Source: Plantago major
Lineage: Eukaryota > Streptophyta > Magnoliopsida > Lamiales > Plantaginaceae
Direction: 5' to 3'
Assembly (NCBI GenBank): GCA_026545765.1
Contig: CM048844.1
Span: 59,864,932-59,928,931 of the forward strand
Length of the DNA stretch: 64,000 nucleotides
The notes below the pieces were generated by a model, which did not search any database, had not been told where the DNA came from, and saw only the letters and a list, made by a program, of their open reading frames with translations. Positions 14,341 through 26,096 of the stretch are shown piece by piece (within the stretch, counting starts at the first letter, position 1; the number at the start of each line of letters is the position of its first letter). Position numbers and translations under genes: made by a program.

Positions 14341-16047
14341 AGAGATAAACAACACACTAAAAGGAGTGGGATTATGAGAAACAAAAAAGTCTATTAGATT
14401 TAAAAATTACGAGAAAGGGTAAAGAGTATCACAGGCGAAAGAACTGGTGGAATTATGGGTAAAACAACACACAAAATTGGGATTAACAACAAGCGAACAA
14501 GCTGCAGCTGAGAGATAATGATTACCAGCTAAAGGAGTGGGATGATGAGAAGCGAAAAAAGAAGTTCGATGAGAGAAAAACCTGCTTGGCGATCATAGAA
14601 ACACCTCAAGCGAAGAATTCCTAATTAAAAATTAAACAACAAAGGCCTGAGAGTTGGGATTAACAACAAAGCAGAACACAACTACTGCTTGAGATAAACA
14701 TGACACATTAAAAGGAGTGGGATTATGAGAAGCGACAAAAAGGTCATTGTGATTTAAAATTACAGAGGGTAAGAGTATAACAAGCGAAGAACTCTAATTA
14801 AAGTTAAACAACACCTGAAACAACAACCGAACAACTGCTTGAGGGTCGTAACATTAAAGAGGTGGGATGATGAGAAACAAAAAAGTGCTGAGTGCAAGAA
14901 GTTTACAAAAAATACGAGAAAGGAGTAAGAGTATCACAAACGAAGAACTACAATGGAGGGTTCAAACAACACCGCGAAAGGTGGGATAAACAACAAACGA
15001 ACATGACTCCCGCTGAGAGTGATAAAACAACACACTAAAGGAGTGGGATAGTGAGAAAGCGAAAGAAAAAGAATGCAATTAAAGATTTAAAATTACAAAG
15101 AATGGAGTAAAGAGTATCCGCAGACGAAGAACTCTAATTGAGGGTTCAAACAACACCTGAAAAGGAGTGGGATAAACAACGAACAAACAACTCCACGAGA
15201 GATAAACAACACCTGCTTCAAAAAGGATTACAGGATCAAGTGAAGCATGAAAAGAATACATCTGACATTTAAAAAATACGGAGAAAAAGGAGATAAGAGT
15301 ATCAAGCGAAGCGAAGAACTCTAATTGAGGGTTAAACAACTTACAAAAGAATTGCCGATAAACAACAAGCGAACAACACTTGCACAGAGAGATAAACAAC
15401 ACAACTAAAAGGTGGGATAATGAAAGCAAAAAAAGTCTATTGAGATTTTTAAAAATACAGAGAGTGGAAGTAAAAGAGTATCCGCAGAAGCAGAAGAAAA
15501 TCTAATATGAGATTTAAACAACACACACAAAGGGGAAATTGGGATGAAACAACAAACAGAACAACTCTGTGAGAGATAAACTTACCGCAAAGAGTGGGAT
15601 GATGAAATGAAAAATTACATTAAAAGTTTAAAAAATACCTTGAAAGGAGTAAGGTATCTCAAAACGAAGGCTTCAGTGAGTAAACAACAAATAAAGAATT
15701 AGGATAAACAACTGCCGCTTGAGATAAACAACCATTAAAGTGGGAAGAATGAAAGAAGCGAAAAAGTCTAATCGAGATTTAAAAATTACGGAAGGAGAAA
15801 GAGTGTCTAAAATGGGAGAACTCTGGTGGGGTTCAACAACCTGAAAGGGGTGGGATAAACAACAAGCGAACAACTCATGAGAGATAAACAACACTAAAAA
15901 GGTGGGATAATAGAGAAAACAAAAGTGTATTCAAGATTTAAAAATAGGAGAAAAGGTAAGAAGTATCACAAATGAAAGAACTACAATTGAGGGTTAAACA
16001 ACACGAAAATTGGGATAAGAAAAACAGCAAAACAAAACGACTCCCTT

Positions 16048-16104
16048 GAGAGATAAAACAATGCACTAAAAGGGTGGGATAAACAACAAGCGAACAACTG
16101 CAGC
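16048..16104 (+). repeat. Extra A/C hybrid subunit (57 bp)
   Basis: The anchor GAGAGATAAAACAATGC at 16,048 is followed by GGTGGGATAAACAACAAGCG, a C-type end. A new anchor begins at 16,105, exactly one subunit length later. Confidence 0.75.
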
Positions 16105-16379
16105 GAGAGATAAACAACACACTAAAGGTGGGATGATGATGCGATAGAAAGTTTATTAGAAGTTTAAAAATACGGAGAAAGGAGTGGAAGTACAAAGCAG
16201 AAAAACCTTGGTGAGGGATTCTTGACACCTGAAAGGTGGGATAAACATCGAGAGCAGACAACTACTACTTGAGGAGATAAACAATGTGGCATAGCGCTAA
16301 AGAGGTGGGATGATGAGAAGCGAAAAAAGTCTACTAAAGTTTAAAAATTACAAGAGAAAGGGAGTAAGAGTATCGAAGC

Positions 16380-18500
16380 AAACTAAAACAACACAAAAGT
16401 GGGATACAAACTTTGAGATAAACAACACCTTGATAAGAAAAAGAAAATTTGTTTAAAAAGGAAATCACGTGTCTTTAAAAAACACTGAACAACACAAAAT
16501 GGGATAAACAACACAGTGATGAACAACAAAAGGGAACAGAATTTAAAAATTAAAGGTAAGGTATAGCGAAGAATCCAGTGAGGAAAAAACCAAAGGGATT
16601 AACAAGCGACTGAGCGAACAAACAAAGATATGATACACATTAAATAAAAAAAAGAAAAGAAGAGTATTGAGAGTTGTCACAGAGTGGGATAAACGAATGA
16701 GATAAACACAAGGTGGGATAAACAAAAAGAAAAGAGTTAAACAAAAGGGGGATAAAAATCAAGACGAAATTAGTGAAAAAACTGAGTGGTTAAAGAAGAA
16801 GAAACAAGCGAGTGGGATTAAGAAGTAGATAAACAAGAAAGTGGGATAGGATGATATAAGAAAACTCATAAAGGATTGGAATGAGTACAACAAACGAACA
16901 AGTATCTGAAAAGATAGATAGAAACGAGCTGGGCTAAAAACAACACAGAAGAGTGAGATAACAACACGAGAAGTGTGGAGATTAAACAAAGAAAAAGTGT
17001 AGCGAGAAAACAACAAAAAGAGAAGGGATAAAAAACAACTTTAAAAAAAATATAAGTGAAGCAAAGAATTAAAAGTACAAACGAATCCTAATTGAGGAGT
17101 ATGAACAACAAAGAATTTAAATGCGATAGAACGAGTAAAAACTAAAGGAGTGGGATGACAACAACAGATTTAAAAGATGGGATAACAAGCAAAAACAAGG
17201 AGTGGATAAACAAACGAAAACTGAAGAGGAGTGGGATAACAAAAATTAAAAAACCAAGATTAAAAAAGAATATGAGAGCGAAAGGTCTTGAGATAAACAA
17301 AAAAGAAAAGCGAAGAGAGAAAACAACACAAGGAAAAACGACAGCGAAATTATTGAGATAAACAAAAAAAAGGAGTGGGATATGAAAGAACTGACAAAGA
17401 ACAAAAAATACAAATGGGTGAGAAGAAAAAGAGACAAAAGCGAACAGCGAAAAATGAGGATGAGCAACAAAGAGATATAAACAAGAACAAGAGTGAGAGA
17501 ACACAAGTGGAGTGGGATTGAGAGTGAGTTAAGCGAACACTGGTGTGATGAGAGTGTGGTACGACAAGAATCTGGATAAACAAACACACTGTGGATAATG
17601 GGACACAAAGCTTGGTTTGAGAAAAAACAAAAGTTATACAAATAAACGAAAACTTAATCAACGTGAGGTGGGGTAGACGAACAAAACACAAAGGAGGTGA
17701 GTGATAGAAATAGAACTTAGGTGAAAATTCAAACAAAGTATCAACAGACGAGATACATAAAAACGTGAAAAAGTGATAATGAAAGCAAGGTCTGAAAGCG
17801 GAGGATATCTGAAGCGAGATAGACAATTAGTTGACAGAGGGACAACGAACAAACTCTACTTGAGAGATCAACACAAAGGAGTGGGATCAATCTAAATTAA
17901 CAAAAATAAGATTTCTTCAGATAAAAGAATGTATTAATGGGAACACAACAACAACAAAGTGTGTGAGACAACACAACAGAGATAAACAGGAAAGGTGATC
18001 TGAAAGAGAAGAGATTAAACAGAGTAAAACAATGAAAGAACAATGAGGAAAACAACTCACAAGTGGATCGATCAACGAAAGTGGGATACAGCAAAAGAAA
18101 AACAGTCACTGGAGGGCAACACTGTCTGAGTGGGAAGCAGAAAGGAGTCTACACCTAAAAGGTAACATACAAGAAGTGGGAACGACAACAGTGAGATAAC
18201 ACAACGAAGGTGGGGTTGAGATAAACAAAAACAGGGTGGAAAATAGAGAAAGAGTATCTTCGATTTAAAACATGAAAAGAGGGTGGGAAAACTAATGGAG
18301 AACACAACACACAAGGAGATAAACAACACTGAGGTGTGATAATGAGAAAGCGAAAGAATCTGTTGAGATTTAAAAATATCTGAGAAAGATTCTATACTCA
18401 AGCGAAGAAATGCAATTAAGAGTTAAAAACAAACAAAAGGTGGGATAAAATACTTGACGAACAAAAATACTTGAAGATACGCTACTAAAGTGTTATAATG
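16380..18500 (+). repeat. Degenerate satellite core without monomer period
   Basis: Only short satellite pieces remain (GAGTGGGATA, GAGATAAACAA, GCGAAGAA), at irregular distances of tens of bases, so no ~160-bp period can be followed. The purine bias persists, which keeps the - strand nearly free of stops and produces overlapping open frames in several frames at once, a sign of composition rather than coding. I see no domain, promoter or foreign element here. Possible causes are very old monomers at a junction of two separately homogenised arrays, or a poor consensus where reads were misplaced. Confidence 0.65.
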
Positions 18501-19700
18501 AAAGCAAAATTCTTGGCAGTTAAAAATACGAATGGGTAAGAGTATCACAAGCGAAGAACTCTAATTGAGAGTTAAACAACAAACAAATAATTAGGATAAA
18601 CATCAAATGAGAACACAACTTGAGATAAACAACACACAAAAGAGTGGGATAAACAAAAAAGAAAAAGTATATTGAGATTTAAAATATACACGAGAAAGAA
18701 GGTAAGAGTATCCTGAAAAAACACCGATTGAGAGTTGAAACAACAGAACAAAAGGAGTCAAATGAAACAACAAACAACTCCATAGAAGACAACACTAAAG
18801 GAGGTGGGATCAAGAGAAAGCATAAAAGTCTATCTTGAGATTTAAAAATACACAAAAAAGGTAAAGTATCACAAGCGAAAAGAACTACAATGGAGAGTTA
18901 AACAACTTCTGAAGTGGGATAAAACAACAAGCAGAACCTGTTTCTGCTTGAGATAAACAACACACTAAAAAGAAAGTGGGATAGTGAGAAGCAAGAAAGG
19001 TCTCAAAGTTTAAAAATTACAAGGAATGGAGTAAAATTATCCTGGGACGAAAGAACTCTAATTATAGAGTTAAACAAACAAAAGGAGTGGGATAAACAAC
19101 AAATGAACAACTCCACTTGAGATAAACAACCACACACTAAAAAGGTGGGATCACGAGAAGCAAAAGAAGTCTGGAGATTTAAAAATACGAGAAAGGAGTA
19201 AAGAGTATCACAAGCGAAAGAACTCTAATTGAGGAAGTTAAACAACACACAAAAGGTGGGATAAAACAAGCGAACAACTTTGCACGAGAGATAAACAACC
19301 TGTAAAATTGGGATAATGAAAGCGAAAAAGTCTATTGATTTAAAATTACGAGAATGGAGTAAGAGTATCCTGACGAAGAACTCTAATGGAGGTTCAACAC
19401 AAAAGAATTGGGATTAACAACAAGCGAACAACTCTTCTTGCACAGAGATAAACAACACAAAAAAGGAGTGGGATTATGAAAGCAAAAAAGGTATGCAGTT
19501 TAAAAATTACCTGAGAAAGGAGTAAGAGTATCAAGCGAAGAACTCTAATTAAGAATAAACAACACACAAAAGAATTGGGATTAACAACAAGCGAACACCG
19601 AGAATAAACAACACACTAAAGAAGTGTGATAATGAGAAGCGAAAAAGTCTGACCGAGATTTAAAATATACGGAAAGAAGTAAGCACTGAAGAAGTCTGAA
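18500..19700 (+). repeat. Divergent right shoulder of the array
   Basis: Monomers become recognisable again with increasing regularity. They still carry unusual insertions such as CCTGTTTCTGCTTGAG near 18,937 and irregular spacing. By about 19,720 the anchor GAGAGATAAACAACACAC recurs regularly. The region mirrors the left shoulder. Confidence 0.65.
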
Positions 19701-22700
19701 TTAAGAGTTAAACAACACAAAGAGTGGGATAAACAACAAACGAACAACTCTGAGAGATAAACAACACACTAAAGGTGGGATAATGAGAAGAAAGAAAAAG
19801 TCTATTCGAGATTTAAAATATACGAGAAAGGGTAAGAGTATCACAAGCGAAGAACTCTAATGGAGTTAAACAACACAAAGGAGTGGGATAAACAACAAGC
19901 GAACAACTTTGCTGAGAGATAAACAACACACTAAAGGTGGGATAATGAGAAGCGAAAAAGTCTATTGAGATTTAAAAATTACGAGAAAGGAGTAAGAGTA
20001 TCACAAGCGAAGAACTCTAATTGGAGTTAAACAACACACAAAAGGTGGGATAAACAACAAGCGAACAACTCTTGAGAGATAAACAACACAAAAGGAGTGG
20101 GATAATGAGAAAAAAAAGTCTATTGAGATTTAAAATTACGAGAAAGGAGTAAGAGTATCACAAGCGAAGAACTCTAATTGAGAGTTAAACAACACAAAAT
20201 TGGGATAAACAACAAGCGAACAACTCACTTGAGAGATAAACAACACACTAAAGGTGGGATAATGAGAAGCAAAAAAGTCTATTCGAGATTTAAAATATAC
20301 ACGAAAGGGTAAGAGTATCACAAAGAAGAACTCTAATTGAGTTAAACAACAAACAAAAGGTGGGATAAACAACAAGCGAACAACTCTGCTTGAGAGATAA
20401 ACAACACACTAAAGGAGTGGGATAATGAAAGCGAAAAATTCTATTGAGATTTAAAAATACGAGAAAGGAGTAAGAGTATCACAAGCGAAGAACTACAATT
20501 GAGAGTTAAACAACACAAAATGAGTGGGATAAACAACAAGCGAACAACTTCACTTGAGAGATAAACAACACACTAAAAGGTGGGATAATGAGAAAGCAAA
20601 AAGTCTATTGAGATTTAAAAATACAGAGAAAGAGTAAGAGTATCACAAGCGAAGAACTCTAATTGAGAGTTAAACAACACACAAAAGGTGGGATAAACAA
20701 CAAACGAACAACTTGAGAGATAAACAACACACTAAAGGTGGGATAATGAGAAGCGAAAAAGTCTATTGAGATTTAAAAAATACAGAAAGAGTAAGAGTAT
20801 CACAAGCGAAGAACTCTAATTGAGAGTTAAACAACAACACAAAGGTGGGATAAACAACAAGCGAACAACTCACGAGAGATAAACAACACACTAAAGGAGT
20901 GGGATAATGAAGCGAAAAAGTCTATTGAGATTTAAAATATACGAGAAAGGAGTAAGAGTATCACAAGCGAAGAACTCTAATTGAGAGTTAAACAACACAC
21001 AAAAGGAGTGGGATAAACAACGAACAACTCACTTGAGAGATAAACAACACACTAAAGGTGGGATAATGAGAAGCAAAAAAGTCTATTGAGATTTAAAAAT
21101 ACACGAGAAAGGGTAAGAGTATCACAAGCGAAGAACTCTAATGGAGTTAAACAACACAAAAGGGTGGGATAAACAACAAGCGAACAACTTTGCGAGAGAT
21201 AAACAACACACTAAAGGAGTGGGATAATGAAAGCGAAAAAGTCTATTGAGATTTAAAAATACGAGAAAGGTAAGAGTATCACAAGCGAAGAACTCTAATT
21301 GAGAGTTAAACAACACACAAAAGTGGGATAAACAACAAGCGAACAACTGCACTTGAGAGATAAACAACACTAAAGGTGGGATAATGAGAAAGCGAAAAAG
21401 TCTATTAAGATTTAAAATATACAGAGAAAGAGTAAGAGTATCCTGACAGAAGAACTCTAATTGAGTTAAACAACACAAAGGAGTGGGATAAACAACAAGC
21501 GAACAACTGCTTGAGAGATAAACAACACACTAAAGGTGGGATAATGAAGCGAAAAGTCTATCGAGATTTAAAAATACAGAAAGGAGTAAAGAGTATCACA
21601 AGAAGAACTCTAATTGAGAGTTAAACAACACAAAAGGGTGGGATAAACAACAAGCGAACAACTTTGCACGAGAGATAAACAACACACTAAAGGTGGGATA
21701 ATGAGAAGCGAAAAGGTCTATTGAGATTTAAAAATTACGAGAAAGTAAGAGTATCACAAGCGAAGAACTAATTGAGAGTTAAACAACACACAAAGAGTGG
21801 GATAAACAACAAGCGAACAACTGCAGAGAGATAAACAACACACTAAAGGTGGGATAATGAGAAGCGAAAAAGTCTATTGAGATTTAAAAATACACGAGAA
21901 AGAGTATCACAAGCGAAGAACTCTAATTGAGAGTTAAACAACACACAAAAGTGGGATAAACAACAAGCGAACAACTCACTTGAGAGATAAACAACACACT
22001 AAAGGTGGGATAATGAGAAAGCGAAAAAGTCTATTGAGATTTAAAAATTACGAGAAAGGAGTAAGAGTATCACAAGCGAAGAACTCTAATTGAGAGTTAA
22101 ACAACACAAAAAGAGTGGGATAAACAACGAACAACTCTTGAGAGATAAACAACACTAAAGGAGTGGGATAATGAAAAGAAAAAAGTCTATTCAGATTTAA
22201 AAATACACAGAAAGGAGTAAGAGTATCACAAGCGAAGAACTCTAATTGGAGTTAAACAACACAAAAGGTGGGATAAACAACAAGCGAACAACTTGAGAGA
22301 TAAACAACACACTAAAGGGTGGGATAATGAGAAGCGAAAAAGTCTATTGAGATTTAAAAATTACGAGAAAGGAGTAAGAGTATCACAAGCGAAGAACTCA
22401 ATTGAGAGTTAAACAACACAAAAGGTGGGATAAACAACAAACGAACAACTCTTGAGAGATAAACAACACACTAAAGGTGGGATAATGAGAAGCGAAAAAG
22501 TCTATTGAGATTTAAAAAATACACGAGAAAGGAGTAAGAGTATCACAAAAGCGAAGAACTCTAATTGAGAGTTAAACAACACAAAAGGGTGGGATAAACA
22601 ACAAGCGAACAACTCACTTGAGAGATAAACAACACACTAAAGGTGGGATAATGAGAAGCGAAAAAGTCTATTGAGATTTAAAAAATACGAGAAAGGAGTA

Positions 22701-25481
22701 AGAGTATCACAAGCGAAGAACTCTAATTGAGAGTTAAACAACACAAAGAGTGGGATAAACAACAAGCGAACAACTTTGAGAGATAAACAACACACTAAAG
22801 GAGTGGGATAATGAGAAGCGAAAAAGTCTATTGAGATTTAAAAATACACGAGAAAGAGTAAGAGTATCACAAGCGAAGAACTCTAATTAGAGTTAAACAA
22901 CACAAAAGGAGTGGGATAAACAACAAGCGAACACTGCTTGAGAGATAAACAACACACTAAAGGTGGGATAATGAGAAGCGAAAAGTCTATTCAGATTTAA
23001 AAATACGAGAAAGGAGTAAGAGTATCACAAGCGAAGAACTAATTGAGAGTTAAACAACAAACAAAAGTGGGATAAACAACAAGCGAACAACTGCTTGAGA
23101 GATAAACAACACACTAAAGGTGGGATAATGAGAAGCGAAAAAGTCTATTCGAGATTTAAAAATACGAGAAAGGAGAAGAGTATCACAAGCGAAGAACTCT
23201 AATTAGAGTTAAACAACACCAAAAAGGTGGGATAAACAACAACGAACAACAACTCACTTGAGAGATAAACAACACACTAAAGGGTGGGATAATGAAAGCG
23301 AAAAAGTCTATTGAGATTTAAAAAATACAGAGAAAGGTAAGAGTATCACAAGCGAAGAACTCTAATTGAGAGTTAAACAACAACAAAAGTGGGATAAACA
23401 ACAAGCGAACAACTCCATTGAGAGATAAACAACACACTAAAGGTGGGATAATGAGAAAGCGAAAAGTCTATTCGAGATTTAAAAATACAGAGAAAAGTAA
23501 GAGTATCAAGCGAAGAACTCTAATTGAGAGTTAAACAACACAAAATTGGGATAAACAACAAACAACAACTGCTTGAGAGATAAACAACACTAAAGGAGTG
23601 GGATAATGAGAAGCGAAAAGTCTATTGAGATTTAAAAAATACGAGAAAGGTAAAAGTATCACAAGCGAAGAACTCTAATTGGAGTTAAACAACACACAAA
23701 AGTGGGATAAACAACAAAGCGAACAACTCCACTTGAGAGATAAACAACACACTAAAGGAGTGGGATAATGAGAAGCGAAAAATTATTGAGATTTAAAAAT
23801 TACACGAGAAAGGAGTAAGAGTATCACAAGCGAAGAACTCTAATTGAGAGTTAAACAACACAAAAAGAGTGGGATAAACAACAAGCGAACAACTCCATGA
23901 GAGATAAACAACACACTAAAAGGTGGGATAATGAGAAAAGAAAAAGTCTATTGAAGATTTAAAAATTACGAGAAGGAGTAAGAGTATCAAGCGAAGAACT
24001 CAATTGAGGTTAAACAACACACAAAAAGAGTGGGATAAACAACAACGAACAACTTGAGAGATAAACAACACACTAAAGGTGGGATAATGAAAGCGAAAAA
24101 GTCTATTGAGATTTAAAAATACGAGAAAGGAGTAAGAGTATCACAAGCGAAGAACTCTAATTGAGGTTAAACAACACAAAGAAGTGGGATAAACAACAAG
24201 CGAACAACTTCATGAGAGATAAACAACACACTAAAGGTGGGATAATGAGAAGCGAAAAAGTCTATGAGATTTAAAAATACGAGAAAGTAAGAGTATCAAA
24301 AGCGAAGAACTCTAATTGAGTTAAACAACACTGAAAGGTGGGATAAACAACAAGCGAACAACTTGCTTGAGAGATAAACAACACACTAAAAGGTGGGATA
24401 ATGAAAGCGAAAAGTCTATTGAGATTTAAAAATACGAGAAAGGTAAAGAGTATCACAAGCGAAGAACTCTAATTGAGAGTTAAACAACACACAAAAGGTG
24501 GGATAAACAAACGAACAACTGCTTGAGAGATAAACAACACACTAAAGGAGTGGGATAATGAAAGCGAAAAAGTCTATTGAGATTTAAAAAATACGAGAAA
24601 GGAGTAAGAGTATCACAAGCGAAGAACTCTAATTGAGAGTTAAACAACACAAAAGTGGGATAAACAACAAGCGAACAACACCACTTGAGAGATAAACAAC
24701 ACACTAAAGGTGGGATAATGAGAAAGAAAAGTCTATTCGAGATTTAAAAATACACGAGAAAAGTAAGAGTATCACAAGCGAAGAACTCTAATTGAGAGTT
24801 AAACAACACAAAAAGGAGTGGGATAAACAACAAGCGAACAACTCCACTTGAGAGATAAACAACACACTAAAGGTGGGATAATGAGAAGCGAAAAAAGTCT
24901 ATTGAGATTTAAAAATACGAGAAAAGAGTAAGAGTATCACAAGCGAAGAACTCTAATGGAGTTAAACAACAAAAGGAGTGGGATAAACAACAAGCGAACA
25001 ACTGCTTGAGAGATAAACAACACCTTAAAGGTGGGATAATGAGAAGCGAAAAAGTCTATTGAGATTTAAAAATACGAGAAAGGAGTAAGAGTATCACAAG
25101 CGAAGAACTCTAATTGAGAGTTAAACAACACAAAAGGTGGGATAAACAACAAGCGAACAACTCTTGAGAGATAAACAACACACTAAAGGGTGGGATAATG
25201 AGAAAGCGAAAAGTCTATTCAGATTTAAAAATTACGAGAGAGTAAGAGTATCAAGCGAAGAACTCTAATTGAGAGTTAAACAACACAAAAGAGTGGGATA
25301 AACAACAAGCGAACAACTGCTTGAGAGATAAACAACACACTAAAGGTGGGATAATGAGAAGCGAAAAAGTCTATTGAGATTTAAAAAAAATACGAGTAAG
25401 AGTATCAAAAACGAAAAACACTAATTGAGAGTTAAACAACACAAAAGGAGTGGGATAAACAACAAACGAACAACTCTGCTT

Positions 25482-25649
25482 GAGAGATAAACAACACACT
25501 AAAGGAGTGGGATAATGAGAAAAGAAAAAGTATATTCGAGATTTAAAAAATACAGAGAAAGGAGTAAGAGTATCAAAAACGAAAAACACTAATTGAGAGT
25601 TAAACAACACACAAAAGGAGTGGGATAAACAACAAGCGAACAACTGCTT
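25482..25649 (+). repeat. Reference satellite monomer (168 bp) with subunits A, B, C
   Basis: A clean full-length monomer chosen as reference. Subunit A is 25,482-25,537 (56 bp), B is 25,538-25,594 (57 bp) and C is 25,595-25,649 (55 bp). All start GAGA, have TAAA at positions 7-10 and AAAGGAGT around positions 20-29, and then an A-rich stretch with (A)ACGAA or a relative. The first 34 bases of A and C differ at only two positions. B is more diverged: the first 17 bases match A at 13 positions, and a one-base gap is needed after that. This supports origin of the monomer by triplication of a ~57-bp unit. Confidence 0.9.
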
Positions 25650-25971
25650 GAGAGATAAACAACACACTAAAGGTGGGATAATGAAAGAAAAAAAGTCTAT
25701 GAGATTTAAAAATACGAGAAAGAGTAAGAGTATCACAAGCGAAGAACTCTAATTGAGAGTTAAACAACACACAAAAGGTGGGATAAACAACAAAGCGAAC
25801 AACTCCTTGAGAGATAAACAACACACTAAAGGGTGGGATAATGAAAGCGAAAAAGTCTATTGATTTAAAAAATTACGAGAAAGGAGTAAGAGTATCAAAC
25901 GAAGAACTCTAATGGAGTTAAACAACACAAAAGGTGGGATAAACAACAAGCGAACAACTTTGAGAGATAAA

Positions 25972-26096
25972 CAACACACTAAAGGTGGGATAATGAGAAA
26001 GCGAAAAGTCTATTCGAGATTTAAAAATTACACGGAAAGGAGTAAGAGTATCTAAACAACACAAAGGAGTGGGATAAACAACAACGAACAACTGCA
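25972..26096 (+). repeat. Shortened monomer (~125 bp)
   Basis: Subunit B stops at GAGTATC (about 26,052) and is followed directly by TAAACAACAC of subunit C. The end of B and the first bases of C are missing. Confidence 0.7.

Larger units (their letters stand above)
14280..16380 (+). repeat. Divergent left shoulder of the array
   Basis: The monomer is still traceable through the GAGATAAACAACAC and GTGGGAT boxes, but short insertions and substitutions appear that are absent elsewhere. Examples are GATTACCAGCTAAAGG near 14,520 and a stretch near 15,210-15,250 with no satellite match. Subunit boundaries become uncertain. This is a transition from ordered repeat to the degenerate core. Confidence 0.7.

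Noticed and set aside
17142..18401. Longest - strand frames (up to 158 codons) in the degenerate core
   Set aside because: Several frames overlap and are open at the same time, low T on the + strand removes stops, and no domain or signal is seen.
25538..25594. CENP-B box-like site on the - strand (TTCGTTT)
   Set aside because: Only the TTCG start fits; the required A and CGGG positions do not.
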